Part shown: positions 18,026 through 26,867 of the stretch, one piece after another | Layout of the letters: each line of letters opens with the position of its first letter | Numbering within the stretch: the first letter of the stretch is position 1 | Assembly (NCBI GenBank): GCA_958295805.1 | Contig: OY282373.1 | Span: 1,645,001 to 1,709,000 of the forward strand | Direction of reading: 5' to 3' | DNA from: an uncultured Nitrospirales bacterium | GTDB taxonomy: Bacteria; Nitrospirota; Nitrospiria; Nitrospirales; UBA8639 | DNA length: 64,000 nt | Made by a program: the position numbers and the translations under genes | The notes under the pieces: model-generated | What the model saw: the letters and a program-made list of their open reading frames with translations, nothing else | Database searches by the model: none | Told to the model about the DNA's origin: nothing

Positions 18026-19369
18026 ATGAGCACGGAAGACATGCAAGAAGAGGTAAAAACCCAAACCCTGGAAGAACGTGGAGAGGAAGCCGAATCCCCG
18101 GAAGAAGAACCCGTTGACGTTCCCACCTACCTCCACAACCTGCTCCAACGGGCGCGCGCGGCGTCCGCCGGACTGAGCAGCCTCACGGCGTCAGTCAAAA
18201 ACGCCGCGCTGCAGGCCATGGCCGAAGGGCTGGAAGCCGCCACCGACGCGATTCTTGAAGAAAACGCCAAAGACCTCGAACGCTTTGAGACGAGCAACGG
18301 ACGAGAAGCCCTGGCTGATCGGCTGACCCTCACCCCTGAGCGGATTCACGAAATGGCGGACGGCCTTCGCCAGATTGCCAAGTTACGCGACCCCGTCGGC
18401 CAATCAGCAGGCGCGTGGAACCGGCCGAACGGCATGAAAGTGGGACGGGTTCGAGTCCCCATCGGCGTCATCGGGATCATTTATGAATCGCGTCCCAACG
18501 TCACGGCCGACGCCGCGGCGTTGTGTCTCAAGTCCGGCAACGCCTGCGTGCTGCGCGGCGGATCAGAAGCCGTGCATTCCAACGCGGCCATTGCACGAAT
18601 CCTGTCCGACGCCGCGGAAAAGGCGGGGATTCCCGAAGGTGCGATCGCATTCGTCGAACGCACCGAACGCGAGGTGGTGCTTGAACTGCTGAAACGGGAC
18701 GAATTCATTGACCTCATTATTCCCAGGGGCGGGGAGTCGCTCATGAAAACCGTCACCGAACACTCGACCATTCCCGTCATCAAACATGACAAAGGAGTCT
18801 GTCACGTCTACGTCGACGCCGACGCCGATCTGGCCATGGCCGAACGCATCAGCGTCAACGCCAAGGTACAACGTCCGTCCACCTGCAACGCCCTGGAAAC
18901 CCTGCTGGTGCATCAGAACGTCGCCAGAAATTTTTTAACGAACCTGGGAAAAACCCTCACCGACGCCGGCGTAGAAATTCGCGGCTGCCCCAGAACCCGC
19001 GAATATATTCCCGACGCCGGAGAAGCGACGGAAGAAGACTATGGTCAAGAATTTCTTGCGTTGACCCTGGCCGTCAAAGTCGTGAAGGACCTGGATGAAG
19101 CCATGGCGCACGTCCGCACGCATGGCTCCCGGCACACGGAAGTCATCGTGACGCGGGACTATGCGCGGGCCAGGAGATTTATTCGAGAAGTCGATGCCGG
19201 CACCGTGATGATCAATGCCTCATCACGACTCAACGACGGCTACCAATTCGGCCTGGGCGCGGAGATCGGCATCAGCACCACCCGCATTCACGCCCGAGGC
19301 CCCATGGGCCTCGAAGACCTCACCTGTTCCAAATACGTCGTCTACGGCTCAGGACAGATTCGAGAATAA
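18026..19369 (+). CDS. proA: Glutamate-5-semialdehyde dehydrogenase (gamma-glutamyl phosphate reductase)
   Basis: ProA reduces gamma-glutamyl phosphate in the second step of proline synthesis. The catalytic Cys lies in RPSTCNALE at about residue 286. GVIGIIYESRPNVTADAAA and NASSRLNDGYQFGLGAEIGI are family landmarks. At 447 residues it is slightly long because of an acidic N-terminal extension of about 30 residues. The ATG at 18026 has GAAGGA upstream. proB, which usually precedes proA, is not adjacent. Confidence 0.96.
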   Translation: MSTEDMQEEVKTQTLEERGEEAESPEEEPVDVPTYLHNLLQRARAASAGLSSLTASVKNAALQAMAEGLEAATDAILEENAKDLERFETSNGREALADRLTLTPERIHEMADGLRQIAKLRDPVGQSAGAWNRPNGMKVGRVRVPIGVIGIIYESRPNVTADAAALCLKSGNACVLRGGSEAVHSNAAIARILSDAAEKAGIPEGAIAFVERTEREVVLELLKRDEFIDLIIPRGGESLMKTVTEHSTIPVIKHDKGVCHVYVDADADLAMAERISVNAKVQRPSTCNALETLLVHQNVARNFLTNLGKTLTDAGVEIRGCPRTREYIPDAGEATEEDYGQEFLALTLAVKVVKDLDEAMAHVRTHGSRHTEVIVTRDYARARRFIREVDAGTVMINASSRLNDGYQFGLGAEIGISTTRIHARGPMGLEDLTCSKYVVYGSGQIRE

Positions 19370-19810
19370 AAACACCCCCCAAACGCCCGGTGGTGCCGGT
19401 CCTTGGGTGTCAGCCGGGCGAAAGACCCTTCTCAGGCGTGGGTCGATTTCGGCATGGCCGGATCGTCGAGAGAGGGAACCAGGTCCGGCCAGGCGGCCAG
19501 CACCAAGCTGCGAGCGCGCTTGAGATCGCTGACGCCCCCCTGTCTCGGCGGCCCCCGCCAGCCGCGGCACATCCCGGTGCTCCCCTCTCTGCCCCTGAGC
19601 CCCGAACGGTTCCCGGTCTGCGACGGTGTGGATCGCCATGACTTGGCGAAACAAGGCGCGGAGTGGTTGCGCATCCCGGCTTTGGCCATTATTCCCAGAA
19701 TGACAGAGGAGGGGAGAATGCGGCGGAGTGCGGAATGGCGGCGGCCATGCCATGAACGTGCACAGCATCACCCCTGGATTCCCGCTCCCCGATAACAAAT
19801 GTCGGGGATC
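19370..19810. repeat. Intergenic region ending in an inverted R1 repeat
   Basis: No recognisable gene lies between proA and the IS element, although long frames are open because of the high GC content. From about 19690 the sequence matches, inverted, the long repeat seen at 21661-21940 and 28358-28560. This includes the GTGCACGTTCATGG-like flank and the hairpin CCCCGATAACAAATGTCGGGG at 19788-19808. The IS30-type element begins within three bases of this hairpin. Confidence 0.6.
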
Positions 19811-20837
19811 TAAATTCACAAACGAAGTGCAACACCTTGCTAAGGTGTTGTCATGGGAACCCACTATCACCACCTCACCCTTGAAGACCGATGTGACATG
19901 GCCCGTCTACACGCCGACGGGCGCTCGCTCCGGCAAATCGCGGCAACTCTGGATCGCCCGCCATCAACCGTGGCTCGCGAGATGAAGCGCAATCGTTCCC
20001 GCATCCAGGGCTACCAGCCCCGCTATGCGGAGCAGCAGGCCCGCGCCCGCCGGTGGCGCGGCGCCAAGTTGGACCGCGATGCCCCCCTTCGCACCACAGT
20101 CCTCACCCACCTCCAACAGGGCTGGACCCCCGAGCAGGTGGCCGGGCGCCTCGCCCGCGACGCCGGTCGGTCGGTTATCTCCCACGAAACCATCTACCGC
20201 TTCCTCTACGCCCAGATCGCCCGGACGAAAACCTATGCCTGGCGCCACTATCTCCCTCACGCCAAAGCCACCCGCGGCCGCCGACGCACACGTCGCAGCC
20301 CCGCCGCCTTGATGGCTCACCGCCGCCCCCTCGCCGACCGCCCCGCCGCCGCCGCCGACCGCCAGACTCCCGGCCATTGGGAAGCCGATCTGATGCTCTT
20401 CCGCACCTACGGCCAAGCCGTCCTCACTCTCCACGAGCGCACCTCCCGCCTCCTCCTTGCCGTGCGCCCCCCGGGCAAAGCCGCCGCCCCCATCGCCCAC
20501 GCCCTCACCCACCTCCTCACCCCAATGCCCCCTCACGGCCGCCAGACCGTCACCTTCGACAACGGCACCGAATTCGCCTGCCATCACCACCTCCATGCCC
20601 TCGGCATTGAGACCTTCTTCTGTGACCCCTACGCCCCCTGGCAGAAAGGCGGCGTCGAGAACGCCATCGGCCGTCTGCGCCGCACGCTGCCCCGCAAAAC
20701 CGACTTGGCCACCCTGTCCGACCAGCGGTTTCATCACTTGGTTCATGCGTACAACCACACCCCGAGGAAATGCCTCGGGTATGCCACGCCCGCGGAGATT
20801 TTTATCCACCAAGTGTTGCACTTGAAATGTGAATCCA
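19811..20837 (+). mobile_element. IS30-family insertion sequence, complete copy
   Basis: The element is about 1.03 kb. Its ends are imperfect inverted repeats: left TAAATTCACAAACGAAGTGC and right (reverse complement) TGGATTCACATTTCAAGTGC, both continuing AACAC. One transposase gene fills it. Element ends were set from a second, deleted copy at 27654-28357, which has the same two termini. No target duplication is evident. The left end abuts an R1 hairpin. Confidence 0.88.
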
Positions 20838-21145
20838 CAGCGTGGGGGGGGGGGGGGGGGGGCTTGGGCTTGGATTGCTTGGCTGATCACGGCATTTTGC
20901 CCAGCACCATGAAGACTCGCCCCATGAAGCTGGCTCAGAAAGGGCCAGGGGGTCAGTGCCGGCTAGACGCGCCGCGGGGCGGCTGCGCGCGTGCCCCCGT
21001 CCCGTTTCGTCAATGGCTCGGGGAGCCGGGCCGGCTGGGCGTGCCGCGGGGCGGCTGCGCGCGTGCTCCCGTCCCGTTTCGTCGATGGCTCGGGGAGCCG
21101 GGCCGGCTGGGCACTCTGCGGGGCGGCTGCGCGCTGGCCCGCTGA
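19853..21145 (+). CDS. IS30-family transposase, reading through past the element end
   Basis: The N-terminal part holds the helix-turn-helix LTLEDRCDMARLHADGRSLR and SRIQGYQPRYAEQQA typical of IS30. The DDE catalytic domain shows HWEADLM (D), TFDNGTEF (D) and WQKGGVENAIGRLRR (E). The element-encoded part ends at about HQVLHLKCEST (20837). The frame then runs through a 19-base G tract and a 72-base tandem repeat before stopping at 21145, so roughly 100 C-terminal residues are not transposase. Whether the frame truly continues depends on the exact length of the G tract. The catalytic residues are intact, so the element could be active. Confidence 0.85.
   Translation: MGTHYHHLTLEDRCDMARLHADGRSLRQIAATLDRPPSTVAREMKRNRSRIQGYQPRYAEQQARARRWRGAKLDRDAPLRTTVLTHLQQGWTPEQVAGRLARDAGRSVISHETIYRFLYAQIARTKTYAWRHYLPHAKATRGRRRTRRSPAALMAHRRPLADRPAAAADRQTPGHWEADLMLFRTYGQAVLTLHERTSRLLLAVRPPGKAAAPIAHALTHLLTPMPPHGRQTVTFDNGTEFACHHHLHALGIETFFCDPYAPWQKGGVENAIGRLRRTLPRKTDLATLSDQRFHHLVHAYNHTPRKCLGYATPAEIFIHQVLHLKCESTAWGGGGGGLGLDCLADHGILPSTMKTRPMKLAQKGPGGQCRLDAPRGGCARAPVPFRQWLGEPGRLGVPRGGCARAPVPFRRWLGEPGRLGTLRGGCALAR
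20844..20862 (+). repeat. Homopolymer of 19 G
   Basis: An uninterrupted G19 run lies six bases past the right end of the IS element. Its length sets the reading frame of the downstream transposase fusion. Tracts of this length are prone to slippage in cells and to sequencing error, so the count should be treated with care. Confidence 0.9.
20961..21143 (+). repeat. 72-base GC-rich tandem repeat, about 2.5 copies
   Basis: Units start at 20961, 21033 and 21105 (the last is partial). The period of 72 bases equals 24 codons, so both strands stay open: plus reads RGGCARAPVPF(R)WLGEPGRLG units and minus reads AQPARLPEPxTKRDGxTRAA units. Units differ by only a few bases, which suggests recent expansion. 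Confidence 0.88.
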
Positions 21146-21376
21146 ACACCGCCCAGGCCGCCTCGAACCAACCCCGTCATGGCGGGCGTCATCCCTTGGC
21201 ACCGTCATTCCTTGGCCTTCGGCTTCGCGCCGTCGGGTTGCCGGTTCGTCGGCCGGCCTGGGCGACGTTCCTGACGTTCCGATCGTACGCAACCCGTCTT
21301 TGCGGACGTGGCCGACGGACTCCGAAATCCAGTGACGCACCTTCTGTACGGCTTGAATGACGGGATGGTCCCTCAT
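20963..21376 (-). CDS. Possible small protein with repeat-encoded Pro/Arg-rich tail
   Basis: An ATG at 21376 is preceded by AGGGGAA at fair spacing. The first ~35 residues (MRDHPVIQAVQKVRHWISES and on) look like a genuine helical protein start. The rest becomes low-complexity, Arg/Ala/Pro-rich and is read from the 72-base tandem repeat. I do not recognise a family. It may equally be a decayed gene fragment running into repeat DNA. Confidence 0.25.
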   Translation of the reverse strand: MRDHPVIQAVQKVRHWISESVGHVRKDGLRTIGTSGTSPRPADEPATRRREAEGQGMTVPRDDARHDGVGSRRPGRCSAGQRAAAPQSAQPARLPEPSTKRDGSTRAAAPRHAQPARLPEPLTKRDGGTRAAAPRRV

Positions 21377-21589
21377 GGCGGTTTCCCCTAGAAGTTCCAA
21401 CGACATGCTCAACCTCGGCCCAAACAGACCAACCATACTCTTAACGCGCCGAATTAGCAAGGTGGCCGTCCACGTCAGAAGCATGTCGCATGTGTGGAGG
21501 GAAGCACCAGGTACAAAGCGTCTCCCGCCGGGTCAGCAGGCGTCAAGTCGTGCAAGACACAGGCACTGACGGTGTCGGGCGGGCAGTTC

Positions 21590-21960
21590 CTTCCCCTCAC
21601 CCCAGCCCTCTCCCGCAAGGGGAGAGGGAGCACGCTCCCCGTCCTTCCCGCCCCTCTCTGTCCTTCCCGCGAAGCCTGTCCCCGACATTTGTTATCGGGG
21701 AGCGGGAATCCAGGGGTGCTGCCGTACACGTTCATGACGTGGCCGCCGTCATTCTCCCCTCCTCTGTCATTCTCCCTCCTCTGTCATTCTGAGCGAAGGG
21801 AAGAATCTGGCTTCCCGTTTGCCCAGGCATAACGCCGGAGGCGTGGCACAGAGGATCGAGTGCGGGCATTTCCTCCCCCTCACCCCGGCCCTCTCCCGCA
21901 AGGGGAGAGGGAGGCAGAGGGGGATCGGGGAGGCAGAAGGGGGTCGGGGAGGGAGAGGGC
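21590..21960 (+). repeat. Cluster of dispersed palindromic repeats (R1, R2, R3)
   Basis: The block joins three repeat families. R3 is the CCTCACCC...CTCTCCCGCAAGGGGAGAGG hairpin, at about 21596-21630 and again at 21887-21912. R1 lies at 21661-21718. R2 (TCATTCTGAGCGAAGGGAAG) lies near 21785. The same order of R1, flank, R2 and R3 recurs at 28358-28550, so these form one composite intergenic element. No gene is supported here. Confidence 0.75.
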
Positions 21961-22007
21961 TTTCCCTCCATTGTGACTCACCCGCCCCGTCCATTCCGCC
22001 CGCCGCT

Positions 22008-22130
22008 GTCATTCTGAGCGAAGCGCCTGCCCTGAGGCTCGAAGGGAAGAATCTCGTTCGTTACGGGAAGAGAGAAGGGCACTGGCGAGCGGGAAGGGCA
22101 AAGCAGATTCTTCGCTTTGCTCAGAATGAC
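22008..22130 (+). repeat. R2 hairpin element, left of the autotransporter gene
   Basis: The element begins GTCATTCTGAGCGAAGCGCC and ends TTCGCTTTGCTCAGAATGAC, so its two ends are inverted copies of each other. A version in the opposite orientation lies at 24722-24823. The pair brackets the autotransporter protease gene. The structure resembles a MITE or large REP unit. Confidence 0.75.
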
Positions 22131-22166
22131 AAAACGTTTGCTCAGGGCGACGTTGGGCAAGGGTCT

Positions 22167-24599
22167 CTAAAATGCAAATCGCCAACCGGCCAGGAGGCGG
22201 AGCCCGGGGGGGGCGTCGGCGGAATGGCCGGGATGGCGCATCCAGGTGGCGGCGAAGCGCAGTTCGCCGCGGTCGGTGAGCGGGTGGCGCCATTGAGCCG
22301 AGACGTTCATCTGCCGGCCAGACGGCGTCAGGTCGGCCGCCAAGGACGAACGCAGGACCGCGCCGCCTTTGGTCCGGCCGATGGGAACGGAGAGGGTCGC
22401 CCGGCCCTCTTCCACGCGCAACGGCTGCGAAACCGAAACCTGGACCGACCCGCCGTCTGTCAGCAGCCGAGTGGCGTGAAGCGCAAACGCGCTGGTGGTA
22501 AGGGAGGACATCCGGGCGATCATCCCGCCGCGAAGACGCGGGATCGCCGTGCCCAGTTCGGCGTCCGCAGAAAGCCGCCACGTGCCCACCTCGAACCCCG
22601 TCTCGATCCCCGCAAACGCGGCATCGGCCGAAAGCGAGCCGAACGCCCCGGCAGCCGCGGTGCCCAGCAGCGTGCCCCGTTCGTTCAGCCAGCCGGCGCG
22701 GAAGCCCACGGGGACGTCAAAAGGCCGCCACGACAGCGCGGCCCCCGATGCCGGCGTCCGGCCCGCAAAACCGGACGTCGTAAACGCGGTGGCCGCCACG
22801 CCGTTGGCCCCCGTCAAGGTCAGCGTGGTCGCATTTCGGGCAAGCACGAAATGACCACCCTCGACGCCAGTCGGAGTCTCCAGAAAGCCAAGCCGCAGTC
22901 GGCCGTAGCCGAGATCCTGCTCAACCGCGCCGCCCACGCGACCCGGCGTAAACGTCGTCAACCGGCCTCCGACCCATTGCCGGATCGGGGCATCGTCCAT
23001 CAACTCATAAAGGCGCAGCAGCGACGACGGAACGGGGGTGCTCCCCGTCAAATCAGTCAGCCTGAACCAGAACGGGGCACCAAGGCCATCGAACGCGGCG
23101 AGTTCCTGCCCGGCCAGTGACTGTCCCAAGGCGTCGCCAAAGGCTCCACCCAGCCGGAGACCGGTCAATCGCAGGCCGATGCCGCCGTCGGAAACCGTGG
23201 CGCCGCCGGCGACCATGGTGCCGCCAACCGGGCGAGTCGCGGCGGCAAGGTTCATCATGCCCTGGCCGTAAATATGACGCTCCTGATACTTGCCGCCTTT
23301 GTTCGCGGTGGCGAAAAGCCGCGTCACCAGATCCGTGTTCGAAAGCTGGTCACGGAAAAGCTGTTTCATGATGGCCAGCCCACCGGCAACCATCGGCGCG
23401 GCAAAAGACGTGCCGCCCGCCCCTGAAGTGAACCCTCTCGCTCCGGGTCGACCGCCGGATGGTCCGAAATAAGCCACCCGTACCAAGTGGCCGGGGGCCG
23501 CGAGACACCAATCGGCGGCAATGCCACAGCGGTTGGAAGAATCGGCAATATCGCCGTTCCGATCAACCGACACCACGGCGATGGAGTGCCCGCGCAAAGC
23601 TTCGATTCGCGCGACCAAGCCCGGAAATACTTCAACTGATCTCGCGTTGATCGTTGCCCCCATCGTTCCCGCCACGCAATTCGCAGTCCCAAGTGTACAG
23701 AGTCGACCATGGGCATTGCCCGCGGCCCAGACGAGAATCGTTTTTTCCGCACGCCCCCGTTGCTCCAATGCGGCAATCGTCTGACCGAAATTGCTCCTGA
23801 GATCTGCGGCACGGTAGTCCTCGATGATCCCCTCGACGCCGAAACTCAAATTCAAGATATCAACGTCCTGCCTGAGGACCTGGGTAAAGAAATTCGCCTC
23901 GCTTGGATCATCAGTCCTAAGACTGTCCAGTCTCACCGGGTTATAAGTGCCGCCCCCCGTGTTCAGCGGAATCGCAAACATCTTCAGATCGGCACCCGGA
24001 GCAACGCCGGAAAAACCGCCGTCAAGGAAGCCCGGGGTCGGCCTGGCGGCGATGATGCTCGCAACCGCGGTCCCGTGAGAAAATGTTCCACCCCGTTCAT
24101 CAACGGCACGACCAAGGAACTCTTCCGTGATGCGCGTGCCGGTGAAAGATGGATGATCCTGATCGATACCAGTATCGATCAGCCCGACGGTCACGCCCGC
24201 GCCCGGCTCCACGGTCCCTCGGGCAAGTTCAAGGTGCGCCCAGGCTTGATCCGCCTTGACGGCACCCAACGCCCATTGATTAGAAAACCCCGTCCGGGTC
24301 CTTTCAGTCTGAGCGATCCTGTTACTCTCTTGGTCATAGCGTTCCGGCGAAATGCAGCCGAAGGTAGCCGTCTGAATGCACCTGGGAGCGGGGTTAGGAG
24401 GACTGGGGGGTGGAGGATCAGGATTCGGACTAGGCCCAACGCCACCCCCGCCCCCACATCCCGAGAAGAGCAGCCCGACGAGCAGCAGGGTAGCCATACC
24501 CCGCAGTTGTTGGATCCAACGGGGATTGGCATCAAACAGAAGAACGATGGCCCGATTTGAATAAAGCACGTCGTGCTGACTCTCCATCATGAACTTCAT
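22167..24599 (-). CDS. Subtilisin-type (S8) serine protease autotransporter with lipoprotein-like N-terminus
   Basis: The 810-residue protein carries a subtilase domain with catalytic D142 (VGLIDTGID), H175 (FSHGTAVAS) and S398 (GGTSFAAPM). From about 540 to the end it reads as a beta-barrel with alternating hydrophobic strands and a final aromatic residue (RLLAGWRFAF), as in type V autotransporters. The N-terminus has a hydrophobic stretch with the lipobox LFSGC (C48), then GGGGG and a Pro-rich linker. The start may be the ATG at 24599 or an internal ATG (codon 35) just before the lipobox. The gene is flanked by inverted R2 elements and is likely horizontally mobile. Confidence 0.85.
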   Translation of the reverse strand: MKFMMESQHDVLYSNRAIVLLFDANPRWIQQLRGMATLLLVGLLFSGCGGGGGVGPSPNPDPPPPSPPNPAPRCIQTATFGCISPERYDQESNRIAQTERTRTGFSNQWALGAVKADQAWAHLELARGTVEPGAGVTVGLIDTGIDQDHPSFTGTRITEEFLGRAVDERGGTFSHGTAVASIIAARPTPGFLDGGFSGVAPGADLKMFAIPLNTGGGTYNPVRLDSLRTDDPSEANFFTQVLRQDVDILNLSFGVEGIIEDYRAADLRSNFGQTIAALEQRGRAEKTILVWAAGNAHGRLCTLGTANCVAGTMGATINARSVEVFPGLVARIEALRGHSIAVVSVDRNGDIADSSNRCGIAADWCLAAPGHLVRVAYFGPSGGRPGARGFTSGAGGTSFAAPMVAGGLAIMKQLFRDQLSNTDLVTRLFATANKGGKYQERHIYGQGMMNLAAATRPVGGTMVAGGATVSDGGIGLRLTGLRLGGAFGDALGQSLAGQELAAFDGLGAPFWFRLTDLTGSTPVPSSLLRLYELMDDAPIRQWVGGRLTTFTPGRVGGAVEQDLGYGRLRLGFLETPTGVEGGHFVLARNATTLTLTGANGVAATAFTTSGFAGRTPASGAALSWRPFDVPVGFRAGWLNERGTLLGTAAAGAFGSLSADAAFAGIETGFEVGTWRLSADAELGTAIPRLRGGMIARMSSLTTSAFALHATRLLTDGGSVQVSVSQPLRVEEGRATLSVPIGRTKGGAVLRSSLAADLTPSGRQMNVSAQWRHPLTDRGELRFAATWMRHPGHSADAPPGLRLLAGWRFAF

Positions 24600-24721
24600 G
24601 TTCTCTCGCTTTCTTTGCGCGTCTCCATTATGATGACCCTTTCTATCATGCTGACCAAAGCATCCCGAAAGACGTCCTATACCAAGGTCTCCGTCATGTA
24701 AACTGTCATGCTGACCAAACT

Positions 24722-24823
24722 GTCATTCTGAGCGAAGCGAAGAATCTGCTTTTCTCTTCCTTGGACCGAAGGTACGAGATTCTTCCCTTCGAGGCTCAGG
24801 GCAGGCGCTTCGCTCAGAATGAC
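24722..24823 (-). repeat. R2 hairpin element, right of the autotransporter gene
   Basis: This is the inverted counterpart of the element at 22008-22130. It runs from GTCATTCTGAGCGAAGCGAA to CGCTTCGCTCAGAATGAC, and its ends pair with each other. The first ATG of the following large gene (24819) lies inside its last bases. It can fold into a long hairpin between the two divergent genes. Confidence 0.75.
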
Positions 24824-26699
24824 AATAAATCAACCCCGTCCACGTCTTGACGCACGAGCAACGACCACGAGTGCCCCTGTGAAAAACCCTTCTACCGTAT
24901 TTGCCGAAATCCTTCAAACGCCGGGCGCGCTCACGCTCAACGCCGACCACGTGGCGAAGTGGTTGCCGGACCGCGTGACCTGGAAGCAACTCGCCTCCGG
25001 GCATCTCGTCGTGTATGGCCCGTTGGGACGTCGAATCCTGCTGACCGATCCCGACGGGCACCCGCTGCACGAATGCGAGTGGGACGAACGGGGAGACGGC
25101 ACCGTCCATCTGGTATCGGCCCGAGTCTATCTGGATTGGGGCCAATGGGTGGGCATCAAACCCAACGGATTGATCAACGCCATGAACCTGGATCTCTCGA
25201 CCCGACCCGGCTGGCAAACCCTGACGCGGCAGGATCTCCGTCTCATGGCGGCCCAAGCCATGGGCGTTGCGGTGAAAGAAGTCGAATTTTTTTACACGGA
25301 CGACGACCTGCTCCTCGATCCGACGGGGCACGCCGTGATTCGCCAACGAAAAGACGCCCTGTACGTGCTGGAGGACGGCACCTGGGAACGCGCGCGCTTC
25401 ATGTCCTGCATGAGCGCAATGCACTGGGCACGCATTGATTACTTACCGGTGGTGGAACTCTTTCAATCCTTGTTGCCTGGGACCGGCAGCGCGACGTTTG
25501 AATTGATTCGCGGCCTCTACGACGATCAAAACCCGCACAATCCGCGACCGCTTCACTACCGGGGCATCCCAACCTATCCCTCGGAAGCGGCCTTCGGGCT
25601 GTTCAGCAATTTTTTCACGGCAACGCATCCGGGGGCGGAAAGTCCGGTGGCCGTATTCATGGACCCCCCGCGGTCGCATCAAGTCGAATGGCGTCCCCAT
25701 CCGCACCCCCCGCTGCGCTACGTGGACCCGACGCATCAGCTTAGTCTGACGGTGAAACACGGCACGGTCTGCAAGGCAACCAAAATGGACGACGCCAGCG
25801 GCCTCCCGTTTGTCGCGCCGAATCAACAAGGGTTCGCACCCTGCGGCAAACGGATCGTCCCGCGCGCCGGGCGTCTCTCCCTGTCCGACCACAAGAACGC
25901 CTACGACGTGGCCGTGCAGCCGCACTGGGGCGTCACCCAATCGTCGGCGGACCCGCCTCCGACGGCAAAGAGCGAAGACCGGCCGGCACCAATCACAACG
26001 TCGTGGGAAGACGTCTTCCCCGACGGCCCGCCCCGGGTGTCCCCGCGGGAGGCCTACGCCGCGGTGTTGCTCTATCCGGAAGACGAGACCCGGATTGACG
26101 AACTGCCCAGCCAACCCTTTGTCGCGGATTTCTGGACGGACCTCATCGAACAGGACCAACAACTGGCGTGGCACGTGGAACGGGCCGCGCAAATCCTCAT
26201 TCACGGCTTCGACGCGGTCATCGGCACGTTGCTCACGCTTGACCGGCCACGCTCCACCACGGCCCAACGCTTCACCATTGTGTATGCGGCTGAAGCCCAC
26301 GCCCAGAAGCAGGCGCAGACCTTATGGAATCGACTTGCGCGCGGGCAGCGGGGGGAGCGGCTGGAGGCCTATCGATTCATGCCCGATGACGCGAACCATC
26401 ACGGCGCCTATGAAGCCACCTATGATTTGGTGTACCGCTGGATGCCTTTTGCTTCCTACCGGGACCACGCAAACCTTCGGGATCGTCTGCAACGACTCAG
26501 CGCGGCGCTCCGGCCCGACGGCCTGGCGTTGCTGGCGGGACCGGAATCAATGTCGTCCCTCATGCCCGGTTTCTCATTGGAAACCATCGTCAAGGAGTCG
26601 GCCTCCCGGGTACGATCCTTTATCATGCACCGAGCGATCCTACCCCAGGCCACGCTGCATCCCGACCTCCGGATATGGATACTCAAAAAATCATCGTGA
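24819..26699 (+). CDS. Large protein of unknown function with a methyltransferase-like C-terminus
   Basis: The 626-residue product is soluble, with no signal peptide or membrane segment. Residues up to ~330 contain segments such as VYLDWGQWVGIKPNG and FELIRGLYDDQNPHNPRPLH, which I cannot assign. The last ~200 residues resemble a degenerate Rossmann-fold methyltransferase, with a late strand reading LRPDGLALLAGP after a helix rich in Arg/Leu. That comparison is inference. The first ATG lies in the R2 repeat, and an in-frame GTG at 24879 (VKNPSTVFAEIL) may be the true start. Codon use, including frequent ACGT, is like the housekeeping genes, so it may be an old resident of this region. Confidence 0.65.
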   Translation: MTINQPRPRLDARATTTSAPVKNPSTVFAEILQTPGALTLNADHVAKWLPDRVTWKQLASGHLVVYGPLGRRILLTDPDGHPLHECEWDERGDGTVHLVSARVYLDWGQWVGIKPNGLINAMNLDLSTRPGWQTLTRQDLRLMAAQAMGVAVKEVEFFYTDDDLLLDPTGHAVIRQRKDALYVLEDGTWERARFMSCMSAMHWARIDYLPVVELFQSLLPGTGSATFELIRGLYDDQNPHNPRPLHYRGIPTYPSEAAFGLFSNFFTATHPGAESPVAVFMDPPRSHQVEWRPHPHPPLRYVDPTHQLSLTVKHGTVCKATKMDDASGLPFVAPNQQGFAPCGKRIVPRAGRLSLSDHKNAYDVAVQPHWGVTQSSADPPPTAKSEDRPAPITTSWEDVFPDGPPRVSPREAYAAVLLYPEDETRIDELPSQPFVADFWTDLIEQDQQLAWHVERAAQILIHGFDAVIGTLLTLDRPRSTTAQRFTIVYAAEAHAQKQAQTLWNRLARGQRGERLEAYRFMPDDANHHGAYEATYDLVYRWMPFASYRDHANLRDRLQRLSAALRPDGLALLAGPESMSSLMPGFSLETIVKESASRVRSFIMHRAILPQATLHPDLRIWILKKSS

Positions 26700-26739
26700 C
26701 CAGGCACTGACGGCCTTTTGAATCTCCTCCGTCATTCCC

Positions 26740-26820
26740 CCCTCTTTGGCCCCCTCTCCCCTCTTCTCTACTCCCTCTCCCCTCGCGGGAGAGGCCCGGG
26801 GTGAGGGGAAAGAAGTGAGG
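26740..26820 (+). repeat. R3 hairpin repeat
   Basis: The stretch contains CTCTCCCCTCGCGGGAGAGG followed by CCCGGGGTGAGGGG, the inverse of the R3 units at 21596 and 28513. It lies between the unknown large protein and the coiled-coil gene, and may act as a terminator for the former. Confidence 0.65.
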
Positions 26821-26867
26821 CAAAAAGATTGACACTGCAGCGCACCCCAGAATAAACTTCACAAACC

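Noticed and set aside
20053-20890. Long open frames overlapping the IS30 transposase on both strands
   Set aside because: They are Pro/Arg- or Gly-rich shadows caused by high GC content; the DDE motifs are only in the 19853 frame.
20961-21143. Possible CRISPR array
   Set aside because: The 72-base units are contiguous, with no unique spacers between them, and no cas genes are present.
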